From Coturnix japonica (taxonomy: Eukaryota; Chordata; Aves; Galliformes; Phasianidae), in assembly GCF_001577835.2 (NCBI RefSeq), contig NC_029527.1:1688057-1752056 (forward strand): 64,000 nucleotides of DNA, given 5' to 3'. Positions 41,201 to 53,744 of the stretch are shown piece by piece. Numbering within the stretch: position 1 is the first letter of the stretch; each line of letters begins with the position of its first letter. The notes below the pieces were generated by a model that ran no database searches, was not told where the DNA came from, and saw only the letters and a list, made by a program, of their open reading frames with translations. The translations under genes were made by a program, and so were the position numbers.

Positions 41201-44200
41201 CATTCTAAAGGCAGAACCGCAGAGCATCCTTTCTATGGGACTGTGCAAGAGGAGCTGGGGTCAGAGGGCTGGCAGCTGCATGGAGCGCTCAATTATTGTG
41301 ACATTTTCCTGCTGAAATTCCTTCTCCCAGCTGATTTTGTTTGTTTATTTCATGCTCTGCAAATGAAGCCCTGTAAAATACCAACTTGTTTTGTGCAAGC
41401 GCCGGGGGCTGCAGGCTGTGTGGGTTGGCTGCTGCCGGTCATACTGCAGCTGGGAACCAGTGCATGTCCCCTTGTCCCCTCCTGTTTGTCCTGCAGGGAT
41501 GAGCAGTGCCTGGGGTGGCTGAAGTGACCCCAGTCCTGAGCCTTGGCAGTTTTCTTCCCAGCACTTCCCGTGAAGCCACGTGTGCTGGGAGGCAGCCCCA
41601 GGAATACAGGGGATGGTTGGATGCTTCTGGTAAAGTGGTCCCTGTGCATCAAATCAAAACAGGAAGAAAGTTCTAGAGAGTTACAGAGGGTTCAGCATGT
41701 CCAGTACATCTTGATGGTAGAGATGAGACCAGTGCTGACACTGACAGGCTGTGGGCCTGGGGCTTGGCAGGGATATGGGGCAGGGGGCTGTACTCTGGGA
41801 GAGGTGTTTTGAAGGTGTGCTTGGCCTTATGAGAATGTAGGATGGAAGTTTTTCTCACCTCCATCTCCCCTCCAGCACTGACACTGTGACAGCATTCCAG
41901 TGCTGTGTGCCCAGCACTGCTGGACCCCAGTTGAGTGCAGGTGGCACAGCACAGTCCCAGCCCCTCCGTGCTCCCTGTCCTGCCTGATGATCTCCATGTC
42001 AGTGTGGGTGCATTCATCCCCCACTGATAGCTGGTTGTTGGCTGCTGCTCTGTAGCGAGGCTTGGAGATAGCTGGCACCCCCCAGCTGTGTGTCACATCA
42101 CATCACTTCACACGTTCACGGCAATTTCTATTTATTGTATGTTTTTAGCAATTGTTCTGTGAGCATGAGTGCCCCAAGCCCTCAGTACCAAAGGAGGCCC
42201 AAGCTGCAGCATGCACGAGGCCAAGGTGAAAGGGCTTTTTTGGGGGAATAGTTCACCATGCCACATCCTTAAGCCTCTGTATCCTCCCCTGACATCCAAG
42301 GGCTCTGTGCTGCCATGCAAGCATCCCCCCACACCACGATGCCTGCTCCATGGGAGCTAAGGGCCCTGCTTCTCCTGCAGGTAAAGAGCTTGGAGGGCTT
42401 GTGTGGTGCCGTGGACGCCTCCTGACCCATGTTGGGGTCAGTGCTGTGCAGCGAGCTTCTGCCTCTAACCTGATTCTGCAGAGCAGCGCGCTCCTCCTGT
42501 GCGGCTAATGGAACATATGGGGAGCTGGGGCTCTGCGTCACGTCTCCTGCCATTCACAGCGGGCTTCCCAACTTTCCCACTTCTCTGGGGGAAATTTGGC
42601 AGCCCCGGGCCACCGCTCATCTGCTGTCACTTTGCTGAGCGTCCTGGCGGGCGGATGGCTGACCCATGGCTGAGTGCTGAGCACGCTTCACATCCCAGGT
42701 TTGTTCAGGCACCTCCACCTCACTCGCCCTTCCCCTGCTTTGCTTCTGCTGCATGGGGGCAGGTGTAAAACTGCAGCTCTGAGGCATCGCTGCTTTGAGC
42801 AGGAAAGAGGTTTTCTGGCCAGCTTTGCGCTCCAGTAGTTGCAGAGGCTCCCTGCCTCCGCGCTTTGTCTGTCTCATGTGTGAAATCACCTTTTTTTCCC
42901 CACTTCTCGTTGACTCAGTGTGAGCATCGGCCACGGAGCTCCCAAGATGCAGCTGCAGCCATGTCTCAGCTGGGGCAGCAGCTTGTGTGGGATGCGGGCT
43001 GCCAGTGGACAAGGCTGCCCTGCCCTTATCCTTTGCTGTGGCACCACCATCACCATCTCGCTGGGGTGCTTTCATGGGGTCTTCATGGTATGAAATGCCC
43101 TGTCCCAGGCTGGGAGGTGTCTGGCTGCTCCTTGCTGTGACTGTGGGACATCCTGGCAGTGTGAGTGACATGTAAGATGTGCACAGCTGGTCTGCTGGGG
43201 CTGGCAGCACAAACTGAGCCAGCTCATCCCCAGCTCCAGCCCTGAAGAGGCTGCGACCTGGAAGATGGAGCTTTGTGGCTGGTCTGTCACCCCTTAGAAG
43301 GGAGCAGAGCGGAAGCTGCCGTGCTTTCCTAGCTGCTGCTTTGCAAACTTCAACTTTGCAGCCTTCTGAAGACTTAGCCTTGCGAAACTGTCACGGAGAT
43401 GGATCCGCTCAGGCACAAAGATCCGCTCCCCCATTGCCTTTGCAGTGAGGATTAATGATCATGGAGAAAGGCAGGGATATTTCATGTGGCTGTCCAAGGG
43501 AGAGAGCACTGAAATGCTCGCCTTGGGCAAGGAGGGAGAGTAAAATACTACAGTGCTTTTCTGTCAGATCTCTTTATCGACTCAATCTGTACGTGCGCTC
43601 TCCCCAGAATGTATTTATAGAGCATCCCGGAGGATGCAGTCAGCTCCTCATCAGGCATTTGAGGTGGCTCCAGTTCTCTCAGGCACTGACACCATCCCCA
43701 ACCTTTGGGCCTCCCCTCCTCACCAGCCTGTCAATTAATCCACGGGTCTGTCCCTCCACAATTATTTTAGCAGAGGCCTAATGAGTTTCTCCCGGGCTGC
43801 TCTTCTCTGTACCCCTCTGAGCCTTTGCCAGCCGTGCTGGCCTCGTGAAACAGCAGAACGAACCTGAACAAATGGGAAGCTGCTGCTTAGAAATCCTGCT
43901 TCTTCCCAACCAACGCCGGCTGCCCCACTTTCCATTGCTGTGAAGCTCCTGCTTTGAAACCCGCAGAGCAGCGAGATAATAGACTTGAAAGTAATGGCAT
44001 TTTGATGTCCAGAAAAGGTACAGTTGCACTGTGACTAACTTGCGATTTTTCAGTTCTGGTTAGATAGAAAATGTTGGGGGAAAGAAGGCATTGCATCGTG
44101 CTTTCCTGTTGGGCTGGGATGTGGGTCTGGTGGCTGCTGGCATGGCTGGGGGCTGGCTGCCATGTGCTTGGTGTGGGGCTGCTATGGGTTCACTCCCATG

Positions 44201-47200
44201 GTGGGCACTGACGTTTTCTCCCTGTCCGGGCATTCTTGGCTGGGATTTATGTCTGGCAGGAGCTGACAGCAGCTCCTTCACATGCTGAAAGGTGGATATC
44301 CATCATCTGCTGAGGCCAGCTGCTCTGCTGTTCATTCCGTGTGGATTCACAGTTTGGGGTGAGATCTGATAACCAGGCTGTGAGTTGGCAGAAGTTTATC
44401 AAGAGGTCAGTGTGGGAGACAGGTTTGCTCTGGTATCTCTCTGCTGACTGGCTCAGGAGATGGGTCTGCATGGCTACAGGACCTGCCCACTGTGTCCCTG
44501 TGCTCATGGGGTGCTGGGCAAGTGCAGGAGGGGAGCAGGCTCTTGGAAGGGCAAAGTCTGGCTGGGCTCTGTCCTTTTTCCTAATCTCTCTGTTTTCATC
44601 TGATTGATCTGCACAGTCAAAGCTGCGATCCTGGGCTGGCAGAAGAGAAGCTTCCAGACATCTGAATGTGACCAGTGACTCTGGGGCTCTGCTGGCTGAG
44701 CTCATCTGCTTGTTGCACTGGAGCTTGCTGGGATCACCAGCTCTCTCCTGTTGGCCTCCAGATTGTCAGCTTTTTGGGAAGAGGTATAAGCTCTTGGACA
44801 GGGCTCCTGGAGCCCTGCAGGGAAACGTCTCTCTTGTTTGCTTATTCAGGCTGATAAAAATCCAGAAAGGACCTGGTCCTGGGGCTTTGGCTTGCTTTAA
44901 AACACCAGTTCTAAAACAGGAGACATCTGTCACCGGGGTGAGCATCCTGCCACCTCGAGCTGTGGTGACTGAGATCTCCTGTGGCTGTGGGCAGGCAGCA
45001 GCAAGGCACAGCTGGGAGTTCGTGCTCCCAAAATATCACTGGGGCTTTAGTTTTAAGCTAAAAGGGTTTCATGAGGGATGTGAGAGGACTGAAAATGGCA
45101 GAACTGGAGCATTGTTCATGATGTGGAAGGGCAAACACTCAAATGTCAGATCTGAAATCCATGTGGGTTGGTACCAGTATTGACCTGGGCTAAGAGCTCT
45201 TCAGGTTTTCAGCTGTGAGTTGGCCATGGAAGGTCCTTTGCCACAAGAAACAAGGATCTGCTGGGCATCCCATGGCTGATGTGTTGCTGTGCTGTAGATC
45301 TATCTCAGCCTAATGGTGAATGCGTGGTTCAGAATGGCTCCTTTTCATCATGTAACGCCCCATGTAGGGTGGGAGTCTCCAGCAATGAATCCTTCCCCAA
45401 CCAGGTGCTGGAAGGCTCTGCCTTGACGCGAGGCAGAGAAATTGCCACAGCTGCTGCTCCTGGCAGCCTTGCCAAGGCAACAGAGCAAAGCAATTTAGCA
45501 CCTCTCCAGTCATCCGTGATGGCAGAGATCATCGCGTCAACCTCTTCTTCGGCTTTGTGATTAATGCTGAAAAAGCATCCTCTGAGGGCTGAAAGGAGAG
45601 CACTGGTCCCTGGGGAGCTGCGCTGCCGAGTGGAGGCAGCACCTCCAGCTGTGGTCCTGACCTCCTGTGGGCTCCTCTGAGCCTTGGGGCTGTGTGCTCC
45701 TGCAGCAATGAAGGTAATGGGGATGGGAGCAGAAATGCAGAGCTTGTTCCTTGAGTGAGAAGAGGTTATGTGGCTTTATGCAGATTCCTTGTCATATAAT
45801 GAAAACCTGGTGTTTGAGCTTTCCAGTGGTTACATCCAAATCCCCTTCAGAAAGCTGCCATGTGGAAGTGATGTGGGAGAAGGACAGATAGGAAAGGTTG
45901 TGGTCCGGGCATCTGGGCTGGAGCATAGTGTGAAGCACAAAGCTGAGCTCCAGGAAGCCTTAGAGAAATGGCTCCCATTGCTGGGACAAGGCAGAGTGAG
46001 GTGGCTGGGGAAGAAAATTTATTTCAAATGCAATGCTTGCTTTGTTTCTGAAACTCTCTGCTCCAGGACTAGTTGCTACCAATACCCATGATGCTGGGAG
46101 GACCCCCTCGCTGTGAATTATGTGCTCTGTCTTCTCTTCCTTCTGTGGGTAAAGGTCCCATGGTGGAGGGCATGAGTTATGTCCCTAGCAACACAGGGAT
46201 GCATGCACCAGCTCTTTCTCGGTCTCTTCTTTGCAGGTGGAGGTAGTGCTAGCCATGCTGCAGGGTTTTTCCTGCAGGTACTGTGTGAGTAGGGGAGAAG
46301 AGGCTCTGAGTGTGTCTGTGCAGCAAGGCTGGAGGAAGGCAGGGTTGGGATTTCTGTGTCCGTCCTGCAGAGGAGCATCCATGGTTCCATGCTGCTCCCA
46401 GCAGCTCTCAGTCCCCCTGGGGGGCTGTTTCCTGCATCTCAAGAGCTGTGAACCCCCCAATCCACATGGGATTGATCCCATGGCTCAGACACACCGACAC
46501 CAGCCTCTTCCCAGCTCCTCGGCCCCCAGAGGCACCGGGAGGGCGAGATGTAAATTGCATGATGGGCTGCTTCTGCAGAGGTGAAAATGAAAAACTTTCT
46601 CCCTGCTCGAGCCGGGCGTTTCGCAGCTCCCACAGCCCTCATTTTTCTTGGTCACAGTATCTTCTGTTTGTGCAATGCTTTGCAGCTCCAAGGGCTTTGG
46701 AGGGGAGAGGAAAGCAGAGACAGAGCCCACACTTGTCCTACTGAGGAGTGCTGCCCTGCAGTGCCAGGAGCAGTGCAGGTCTGGTGGCAGAGTGTGCTCC
46801 TGGTGTGAGCTAAGGCAGGATGACACACTGAGCGTGGGGCGTGCAAGGAGAGGAGGAGGATGTGGCACACAGCACCATTCCTGCAGGGCTGACTGGTGGC
46901 TCACTTTCAGCTTGCTGAGCTCTAGCTCTAATTTTAGTGCCTGATTCTGGGGCCCTTCAGTTCCATGCAGTTGGGGCTCTTTCTGTCTGGGTTTGTACTG
47001 CAGGTACCCCCGAGGTGGGACAGCGGGTTAGCTCCGTGTGGAACAGAAGGTTGGTATGCATGTGTCAGCATCAAACCCATGGACTCTGGAAGCATTGGTC
47101 TTTGCTGTATGTGTGGCTTGTATGGACCATATGCAGTAAGTCACAGAATCACAGCACGTTTGGGTTGGAAGGGATCTCCCAGTGCCACTCCTGTCATGGG

Positions 47201-50200
47201 CTGCCTGCCCCTCTGCTCAGCCTGCCCAGGGACCCTCCATGGCCTGGGGCACCCCCAGATCTGAGCAGCACTGCCGGCACCTCACCATCCTCTGAGTAAA
47301 GAATTTCTTTATAAATCTGATACCTTCCTCCCAAAGGTGATGCGTCAGATCCCTGCGAAGGGCCGAAAGGAGCTGTGAGTAGTGCAGGAAGGGTGAGCTC
47401 ACAGTCAGTGCCACACGACCTTGGGAAGAGGCGAGTCCCCGCTCTGCCCCACTTACTGTGCTCCTGCTGCCCTGCCAGAAGCTCTGCCCGCTGCCTCCCA
47501 CTGGTGGCACCTTGCCGAGCTCCTCCACCCATGCAAGCCTGCATTTCATCTGCCTTGAGGGCTCTGTGTCCACCTTGCTGCTCCATCTGTTGGCCTCACA
47601 CCAGCCAGGGGGCTTCCTTCTCGGCCACAAAGTCCTCTATTGCAAGTTCAGTTCACTTCCCACTCATGCCTTTGCCATTGGACTCATGATGCCCCTGTTT
47701 TTGGGGGACCCTTGTTTTCAGGATGGCCACATACATGGTCTGTACATACAGCTGGTTGTTCTGGGCTGCAGCAGCAGCAATGGGGGCTGGCACCGCTGCT
47801 CCGGATTGCAACTTGATTTGCAGAGGCATAAATTAGGCAGTTGGGAAAGGGGTGAGCTCATCCCACCTGCTCAGAGCAGCGGGGGCAGAGTGCTGCTGGT
47901 GTGCCCTGCCCCACATCCCTTTGGAGCTGGATGGACATCCCAGTGTCCATCCCACAAGATACAGCATCCTGCAGCCCACGTGCCAGCTCTGCCATCCCTC
48001 TGAGGCACAGCACCAGTATCCCCAGTGCCTGTTTCATTGCCACCCAGCATGGGCAGAGATCTCCCTCCAGCTGCATTAGGAGAAACTGGGTGAATTGGGA
48101 AGAAATCAAGTATTGAGCATCCTTGGTGTCCTGGAGTCCTGCCTGCAACCCTGGGGCTTCGGGCTGCTTGTACAATGGACTCAGTGGAGTTCTCTTTGCT
48201 CTGAGATCCTTTGTGCCATCCCCGACTGCGTTAAGTGGTGGGGGGGGGGCAGCTGGATGCAGCCAAGAAACCTGTGAATCTTGGAAATCTCCATCTCTGG
48301 TATGTGTCGGAGTTACCGAAAATAGCAAAACAAGCTGAAGTTGGGCTTGTGGTTGGTGGAGCAAGGGGCAGAGTGGTGGGGAGGATGCTTGCCTGGCTTG
48401 TTGCTTAAAAAGCAGGAGTGAGATGAGCCGCCCCTGCTCTGTTGCTAAAAACAGCCCGGCTTGCTTTTATTTAACACGGTGCTGATCTGCGTGTGTTTGC
48501 GTTTCACCTGCCTGCGAGTGGGAGCTCCGGGCTGTGAGCACCGGGATGCCGGCCCGTGCTGCTGGTGCCAGAGCTCCTGAAATAAGGAAAGGTCCTCAGG
48601 GACCCGAGAAGGGGAAAAACAGAGAAAAAGAGCAAGCACTGTGGGGTGCTCGCCCTGCTCACACAGCGGGAAGCAGCCTGTGCTGTGCCAGGTGGAGCGG
48701 GGCAGGCGTGGGGAGGAGTGGGGGAAGAGGCGGAGGGGAGGCTGTCTGAAATGCCACGGCTTCATCTCCAACCCCCTGCCCTCCTGCTTCTGAAAGGAGC
48801 TGCTGGAGCTGTTGCTTCTGGATTATATTAATTAGCAGAGAAGCGCTACGCCTGCCGTGGGTCCTTGCTGAGAGGCAGGCATGGGGATGTGGCAGGCAGC
48901 TGCAGGTGCCCCAAAACCCCCCAGAACAGCTTTCCTTTGGGGACTGCACCCTACTGTGCTGGGGGGCTGCCAATAGGGGCACCTCAGGGGGGCTGTGGGG
49001 CGGTGGGCACTGGGGCTCCTGCCCGAGGTGCCAGATGGATCCAAACCAAGTGGGGTGGGGCGGAGTGCATGGAAGCTGACAACCTGATGCTCTCTTCCAG
49101 GAGAGGAAGCTGTGTGCCCACCCCAGGATTGAGATCTACAAGGAGGACCGCATCTATTTTGTGTGCCCCCTCGCTCGCCAAGGGGACTTCTACGTGCCTG
49201 AGATGAAGGAGCTGGAGAGGAAGATCAGGGCAGCAGCCGAGGCTGAAGATGCCCAGACAGACATCACAGGTAGCACGGCTGGTGCATGGGCTCCTCTGTT
49301 CCTCTGTGTGTCATGGCCCTGCTGGTGGGCTCCTGGTGTCCTGGCCATTCTGTGCAGGAGGTGAGAGGGCCTGTGCTGTGTCTGGATTCCTGCCCAGGGC
49401 TCAGATCACCTCATCCCAATGTGGCACAGCTTGACCCTGTCCTGGGGGCACGCTGTGGCCTGAGCAGCACACGGTCCTGTTGGTGGCAGGGGATAAAGCT
49501 GCTCTTGGTGCAACTGCAGCACCACCGGCCTGTGGCTGTGAAAGCAGAGCTGGGTGCCGACGCGTTTGCTTGCAGCTGGGCTTGTTTTTCTCCTTGTCAC
49601 ATACATCTTTCTTGATCTCATCTTCATCTGTTACATGTTGGGATTGTGAAGAACTTAAATACCAGGTTTCTGTAGCTGGTGGTGGAGTTGCCCGAGAGCA
49701 TCTGCTCGCAAAGATCTGTTGGAGCTTGGGTGTATTTATACAGGAAGGGACCACAATCGCTGTGGGCGCGGAACAGCAGTGCTATAGTAACCCAAAGTGC
49801 TGGCTGCCGTGCCAGCCCACGTGCTCACATGGCTGTAGGACGCAGTGTGATGGAGGCTGTGGGCTGTGGGCTGCAGGCAGGGCTCCGGCCACGGCCCCTC
49901 TGGGCACCCACACGTGCCTAACAAGCATGAAAGAAACATGAGCGCATGCGGCGGCTGGAGAACGCCTCGCCGCCTCGCTCCTGGTCTGGTAATCTTTTTA
50001 CACATCTTTGGTTTTGGATCGCTTTAATTCTTAATTGCGTCGGTCGTAAAAGCAAGCCTGGGAATTGCTTTCCGAGAGCTCTGTCCATTTAGCACCGGAA
50101 TGAAGAGCCTAATTGGAGTGGCTTCCCAGCTCCTGCAGTCGTGGTGTTTTCAGGGCGCTCTGCCTGTGCTGTGTCTGTGCCATGGCCCCAAATGTGCCCC

Positions 50201-53200
50201 CAGCACCTGCCTGTGCCAGTGCCAACCTGGTAGCACTGCAGGGTCATGCTGCACGTGTGATCATACATGTGATGACACAGCATAGGCAGACTTCAAGATA
50301 TTAGCCTGAAGAAACTGCTCGCTGATAGCAGACACAGGGGAAACCCCACAAGTTTGGGGCTCATTCTGCAAGGTGCTGGGTGCCTCTGGCTTTGAGCAAG
50401 GCAATGGCTGGTTGTGCTGCTGGGCCTGAGCTGGAGCATTCCAGCCCTGCACACACGGAGCTGATGCTGGAATGTGTCCTCAGCACGTGTCCAATGAGTG
50501 GGGTGGTGTGGCTGCCTCTGCTCCAGCTCTGTCCCTCCTGGGCCATCACTGAGGTCGTGGCAACGACTGATGGCTCTCCAGGGTCCAGTGTCAATCATGA
50601 TTAGTTATTTTCTACTTAATTGTTTTCTAAGGCTTTAGTGCCAGGGTTGTGCACTCCAGCATTGCCCCATCGTAGCACATGGAGGAAAAGCAAGCAGAAG
50701 TGGCCCTCCTGACATGGACCCTGATGGTTTGGGTGCATGTGGCCCTGCCCAGAGACTCAGGGCTGCTTCCCAAAGGGCTGAGCCAGCTCTGCATCCTCCC
50801 TCCAGCTATGGAAGTGGAAGCTGGAGGAGGGAAGCACCAGCTGTGAGTGTGGATGCTCCTGGAAGCAAGGGCTGCCAGCAGCAGTGATGCCCACGGGAGA
50901 AGAGCCAGGGCAGTGCTCACCCCAGGGTGATGCCCACCATCCCCAGGAGCGATGGCTCCTTCCCTCACCCCGCACACTGAGGCCACCCCTGTCCTGTGCA
51001 GAGGAGGACACGGCTGCTGCATCGGGCAGATGTGCCAGCTGGGGCTGCTCAAACATGATCTGAAGTGACAGAACAGGGAAAAAGCGCCTGGCTGAAGGGA
51101 TGCGTGGCTTTTTATTGTCACCCTCGGAGCGGGGCAGGGACGAGGCAGCTGGGGGTGAGGACAGCCATCTTCTCAGAGCAGAGCGCCAGCAGCCGTAGGT
51201 TGCCTTCACCCATCTTCAGCATCCCGAGCCGGTGCTTGTCTTCTCTTGTATGTTGCAGTGCATGGGTACACGACAGCTTGGAGCCAGAACAGCCCCCTTG
51301 GCACAGAACGGATGCTGTGCAGGCAGGGGAGGGCCTGACAGGATCGTTGCCCTCAGCTTTCCGAGGAACCTGTGGTGGGGACAACTGATGCAGCTTCAGC
51401 CCTGACACCGCGCTCTGAGCTTTGCCGTGGGCTGTGTCTGAGCTACCTCAGAGCACTGGTACCACGCTGAGTCTTTGACCAAATTTGACTTTTTTTGAGG
51501 TAGAGACCTGGAGAAGCCTTGTCTGACACCTGGAGCTCTCAGGCTTCATGCAGAGGGAGAGAGGAGTCACTGCTGTGCCACGTCCTGGAGGATGAGTGCC
51601 CAGCCATAGGCTCAGTGGGGATGCATTGGGCTGTGCATCCCAACCATTCCCTTCACATCCCATCCCAAGCCCCAAAAGCCTGCAGAGGTCCCCACAAAGT
51701 GCCATCGCTTTGGCTGACCCCAGTGGGCCCCAGCTGCGGTGACATCCCCAGCTGCTCCTCCCGGCCTGGTGTGCAGTGGGACCTAGTGCTGCTGAGCCTG
51801 CCTCTGCCACGGATGGGACTCATCCCATTGGACTCATGGCCCTTTAGTCCCTTCCTGGAGGCTCTCCTCTGACCTGTCTGGCCAGGGGCATCCCTGTGAG
51901 CACCTCCCCGGGACCTGCTGAACACCTATTAAAACATAGAGGAAATGTATTTTCCATGTTGAGATGCTCCCTATCTGTCAGCACTGGCTGTGCTCCTTCT
52001 GCCTTCCACATGGTGACACCATGCTGGGCTGGGGCACAAGCACCAGGGATGCTGCAGGGTGGGCTGGGCAGCACCCACACTGTCCCCATTGCTCCCTGCT
52101 CTGCTCCAGACACCCTGGCCATTTGGGGGGGTTGGAGATGTGTCTTACATTGATACCAGGACCAGGCAGGCAGGGTGCTGAGCACGCAGATCCACTGCAC
52201 CTTTGGTTGGGCTATCCCTGCTGTGCTCTCTTCCTAAGTGGAGAGATAGGAGGATGAAGATGGAGATGGGAGGAAGGAGGTGGAAAAGGCAGCTCCAGCC
52301 GGCAGGGGTCGGAGCGCAGCCGCTGCAGGGAGGTCGGCTGATGTTTGATGCTGTTGTCATAATTAACAACGTGAATCTGTGATGTCATAATTAAAAATTA
52401 TTAATGTTTTACAGGAGGGCTTTGTCTCCCAGCTGGTTGCTCCGGCAACAACATTCAGCTGCCAGTCTCAATCTGACACTCTTGTCTCGTTGTCGACTCC
52501 CTAATTGCGTTGTCGACTGAGCTAATGAGATTGTGACACAGGGAGGGGCGGTGGGCTTGGCCTGGGGGGGCTCACAGTCCCTGTGCACCCTCCTGCTCAT
52601 GGCCACCCTATGCTACTCCATGGCACCTGTGCCAATGACTGAGAGCAGATCAGGGATCACCTTCATTCCTCCATCCCCATGGGCACATGGGGCAGCTTGG
52701 GGTCATCACAGGGAGCCAGAGGACAGGGAGCTGGGGAAGAAGGAAGGACACACACACTGCAGTGCCCATGGCAGAAAGCAGGGAGGGATGTGGTCATCTC
52801 CACCCAGCCCCATCCCCCTGCATGCTGTCAGCCTTTGGGAAGCTGGGGGGTCAGGCCCTGGTGCATGGCACAAGCGAGGTCACCGGCATCCCACTGCTTG
52901 CCTGGTCAGGTCGCAAGGGTTACAGGTGGTCCCCAAATGATGCTTTGCTCTGCTCTCCATGCTTTGGTGGCTTCAGAGGCACGCTGGTGTGGCACCCAGC
53001 CTCCCCCTCCTTCTGCAGCACTCACACCCTCCCCTTCTCTCTCCATCCCAGGGGCTGACACCATGAGTGAGGCCAGCTCCATCAGCATCGAGGCCACGAC
53101 TGACAGCAGGGACACCTCGGTGGCCACCTCAGTCCTGCTGCCCTTCCCCACCAGCCGTGGCCGGGAGGAGGCCGACAACCGCAGCGAGCACAGCTACAGC

Positions 53201-53365
53201 GAGTCTGGAGCCAGCGGCTCCTCCTTCGAAGAGCTGGACCTGGAAGCTGCTGCTGAAGGGGAGGGCACCCAGGGGCTGTTGCTCACCTCGGGCTACACAG
53301 AGTCCCAGGAGCTCAAAGAGAAGTGGACCAAGGAACCCATCGCTGCTGAGCGAGGAGAAGAGTAG
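35211..53365 (+). CDS. TEX264: TEX264, ER-phagy receptor
   Basis: Single-pass ER membrane protein that links ER subdomains to ATG8-family proteins during starvation-induced ER-phagy; it also takes part in repair of protein-DNA crosslinks with p97. Coding exons: 35211-35468, 38088-38309, 49101-49269 and 53052-53365. The total is 963 bp, 320 aa, against 313 in human. An N-terminal membrane segment (LLGLIAVLVVLLLLTIFAF) is followed by a GyrI-like domain (LAYKFRVGPYGESGQLF, VYYDNPHTVSPEKCR, IYFVCPLARQGDFYVPEMKE) and a disordered acidic tail. The LC3-interacting motif FEEL is at about residues 275-278, in SGASGSSFEELDL, preceded by phosphorylatable serines as in human. ATG 35211 is preferred because human TEX264 also begins MSD; an in-frame ATG at 35190 would add seven residues. 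Long introns hold CR1 fragments only. GRM2 follows on the same strand, as in human. Confidence 0.96.
35745..35860 (-). mobile_element. CR1 LINE 3'-end fragment in TEX264 intron
   Basis: The plus strand has GAGTCATAGAATCGTTATGG, then CACCAAGTCCAACCATGAAC and CCCAATAAACCATGTCGCTA, the complement of a CR1 3' end of the same kind as at 3300 and 7480. Confidence 0.85.
36330..36605 (-). mobile_element. CR1 LINE internal fragment in TEX264 intron
   Basis: The complement of the CR1 region just before the 3' tail: CTTCTCCATGCTGAGCAGTC, CCCAGGAGAGATGCTCCAGA and CCCTGGTACTGGGGAGCCCA-like phrases. It may belong to the same insertion as 35745-35860, with unrelated or eroded sequence between. Confidence 0.75.
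36855..36890. repeat. Poly-T/C tract
   Basis: T-rich run with scattered C in TEX264 intron 2. Confidence 0.8.
38310..49100 (+). other. TEX264: TEX264 intron 3, no gene recognised
   Basis: 10.8 kb. Apart from a CR1 fragment near 47140, I see no exon with coding character and no RNA gene. Frames of up to about 190 codons lack splice context or similarity to known proteins. Confidence 0.5.
47142..47305 (-). mobile_element. CR1 LINE 3'-end fragment in TEX264 intron
   Basis: The plus strand reads AGTCACAGAATCACAGCACG, then TTTGGGTTGGAAGGGATCTC, the complement of a CR1 3' end. Short, old copy. Confidence 0.75.
52325..52545. promoter_or_regulatory. Enhancer-like AT-rich block with an RFX X-box
   Basis: In the last TEX264 intron. 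The block carries two TGTCATAATTA sites, a TGATGTCATAA CRE-like site, a near-palindromic RFX X-box GTTGCTCCGGCAAC at 52436-52449, and a duplicated GTTGTCGACT with TAATTG and TAATGAG nearby. It stands out from the GC-rich flanks. The role is inferred from motifs only. Confidence 0.4.
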
Positions 53366-53738
53366 AGCCAGACCTGGGCCCCGGCCTCGTGCATCTCTCC
53401 TGTCTCCTTTGGCACCACGACATTCCAGGCACTGATCCCTCCTGGGGCCACTGCCCTCGCAGGAAGGGGGTATGGATGGGGCTGCTGGGTGCAGGCTGGG
53501 GTGACATACCTGCACCCCCTGGCTGCATTTGCAGGGGGCAGCGTGGTCCCCCTTTCTCTGCTGGTGCCCCTCTCACCCACAGCGTCTCTCTGCCAACACG
53601 GACGTGTGTTCTCTAGCACCAAAGAGCCATGAGTAGGGTTGGTTCGTTTTGTTCCCTTCTTCTCTTTCCCTTTGCTGAAAATGAAAACATCCAGTGTCAA
53701 GCTGTCCTGGACCTGCCTCAGGCGTTTCCAGGGTCTGT

Positions 53739-53744
53739 AATAAA
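53739..53744 (+). terminator. TEX264: TEX264 poly(A) signal
   Basis: AATAAA about 370 bp after the TEX264 stop codon, followed by a GT-rich stretch. Confidence 0.8.
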
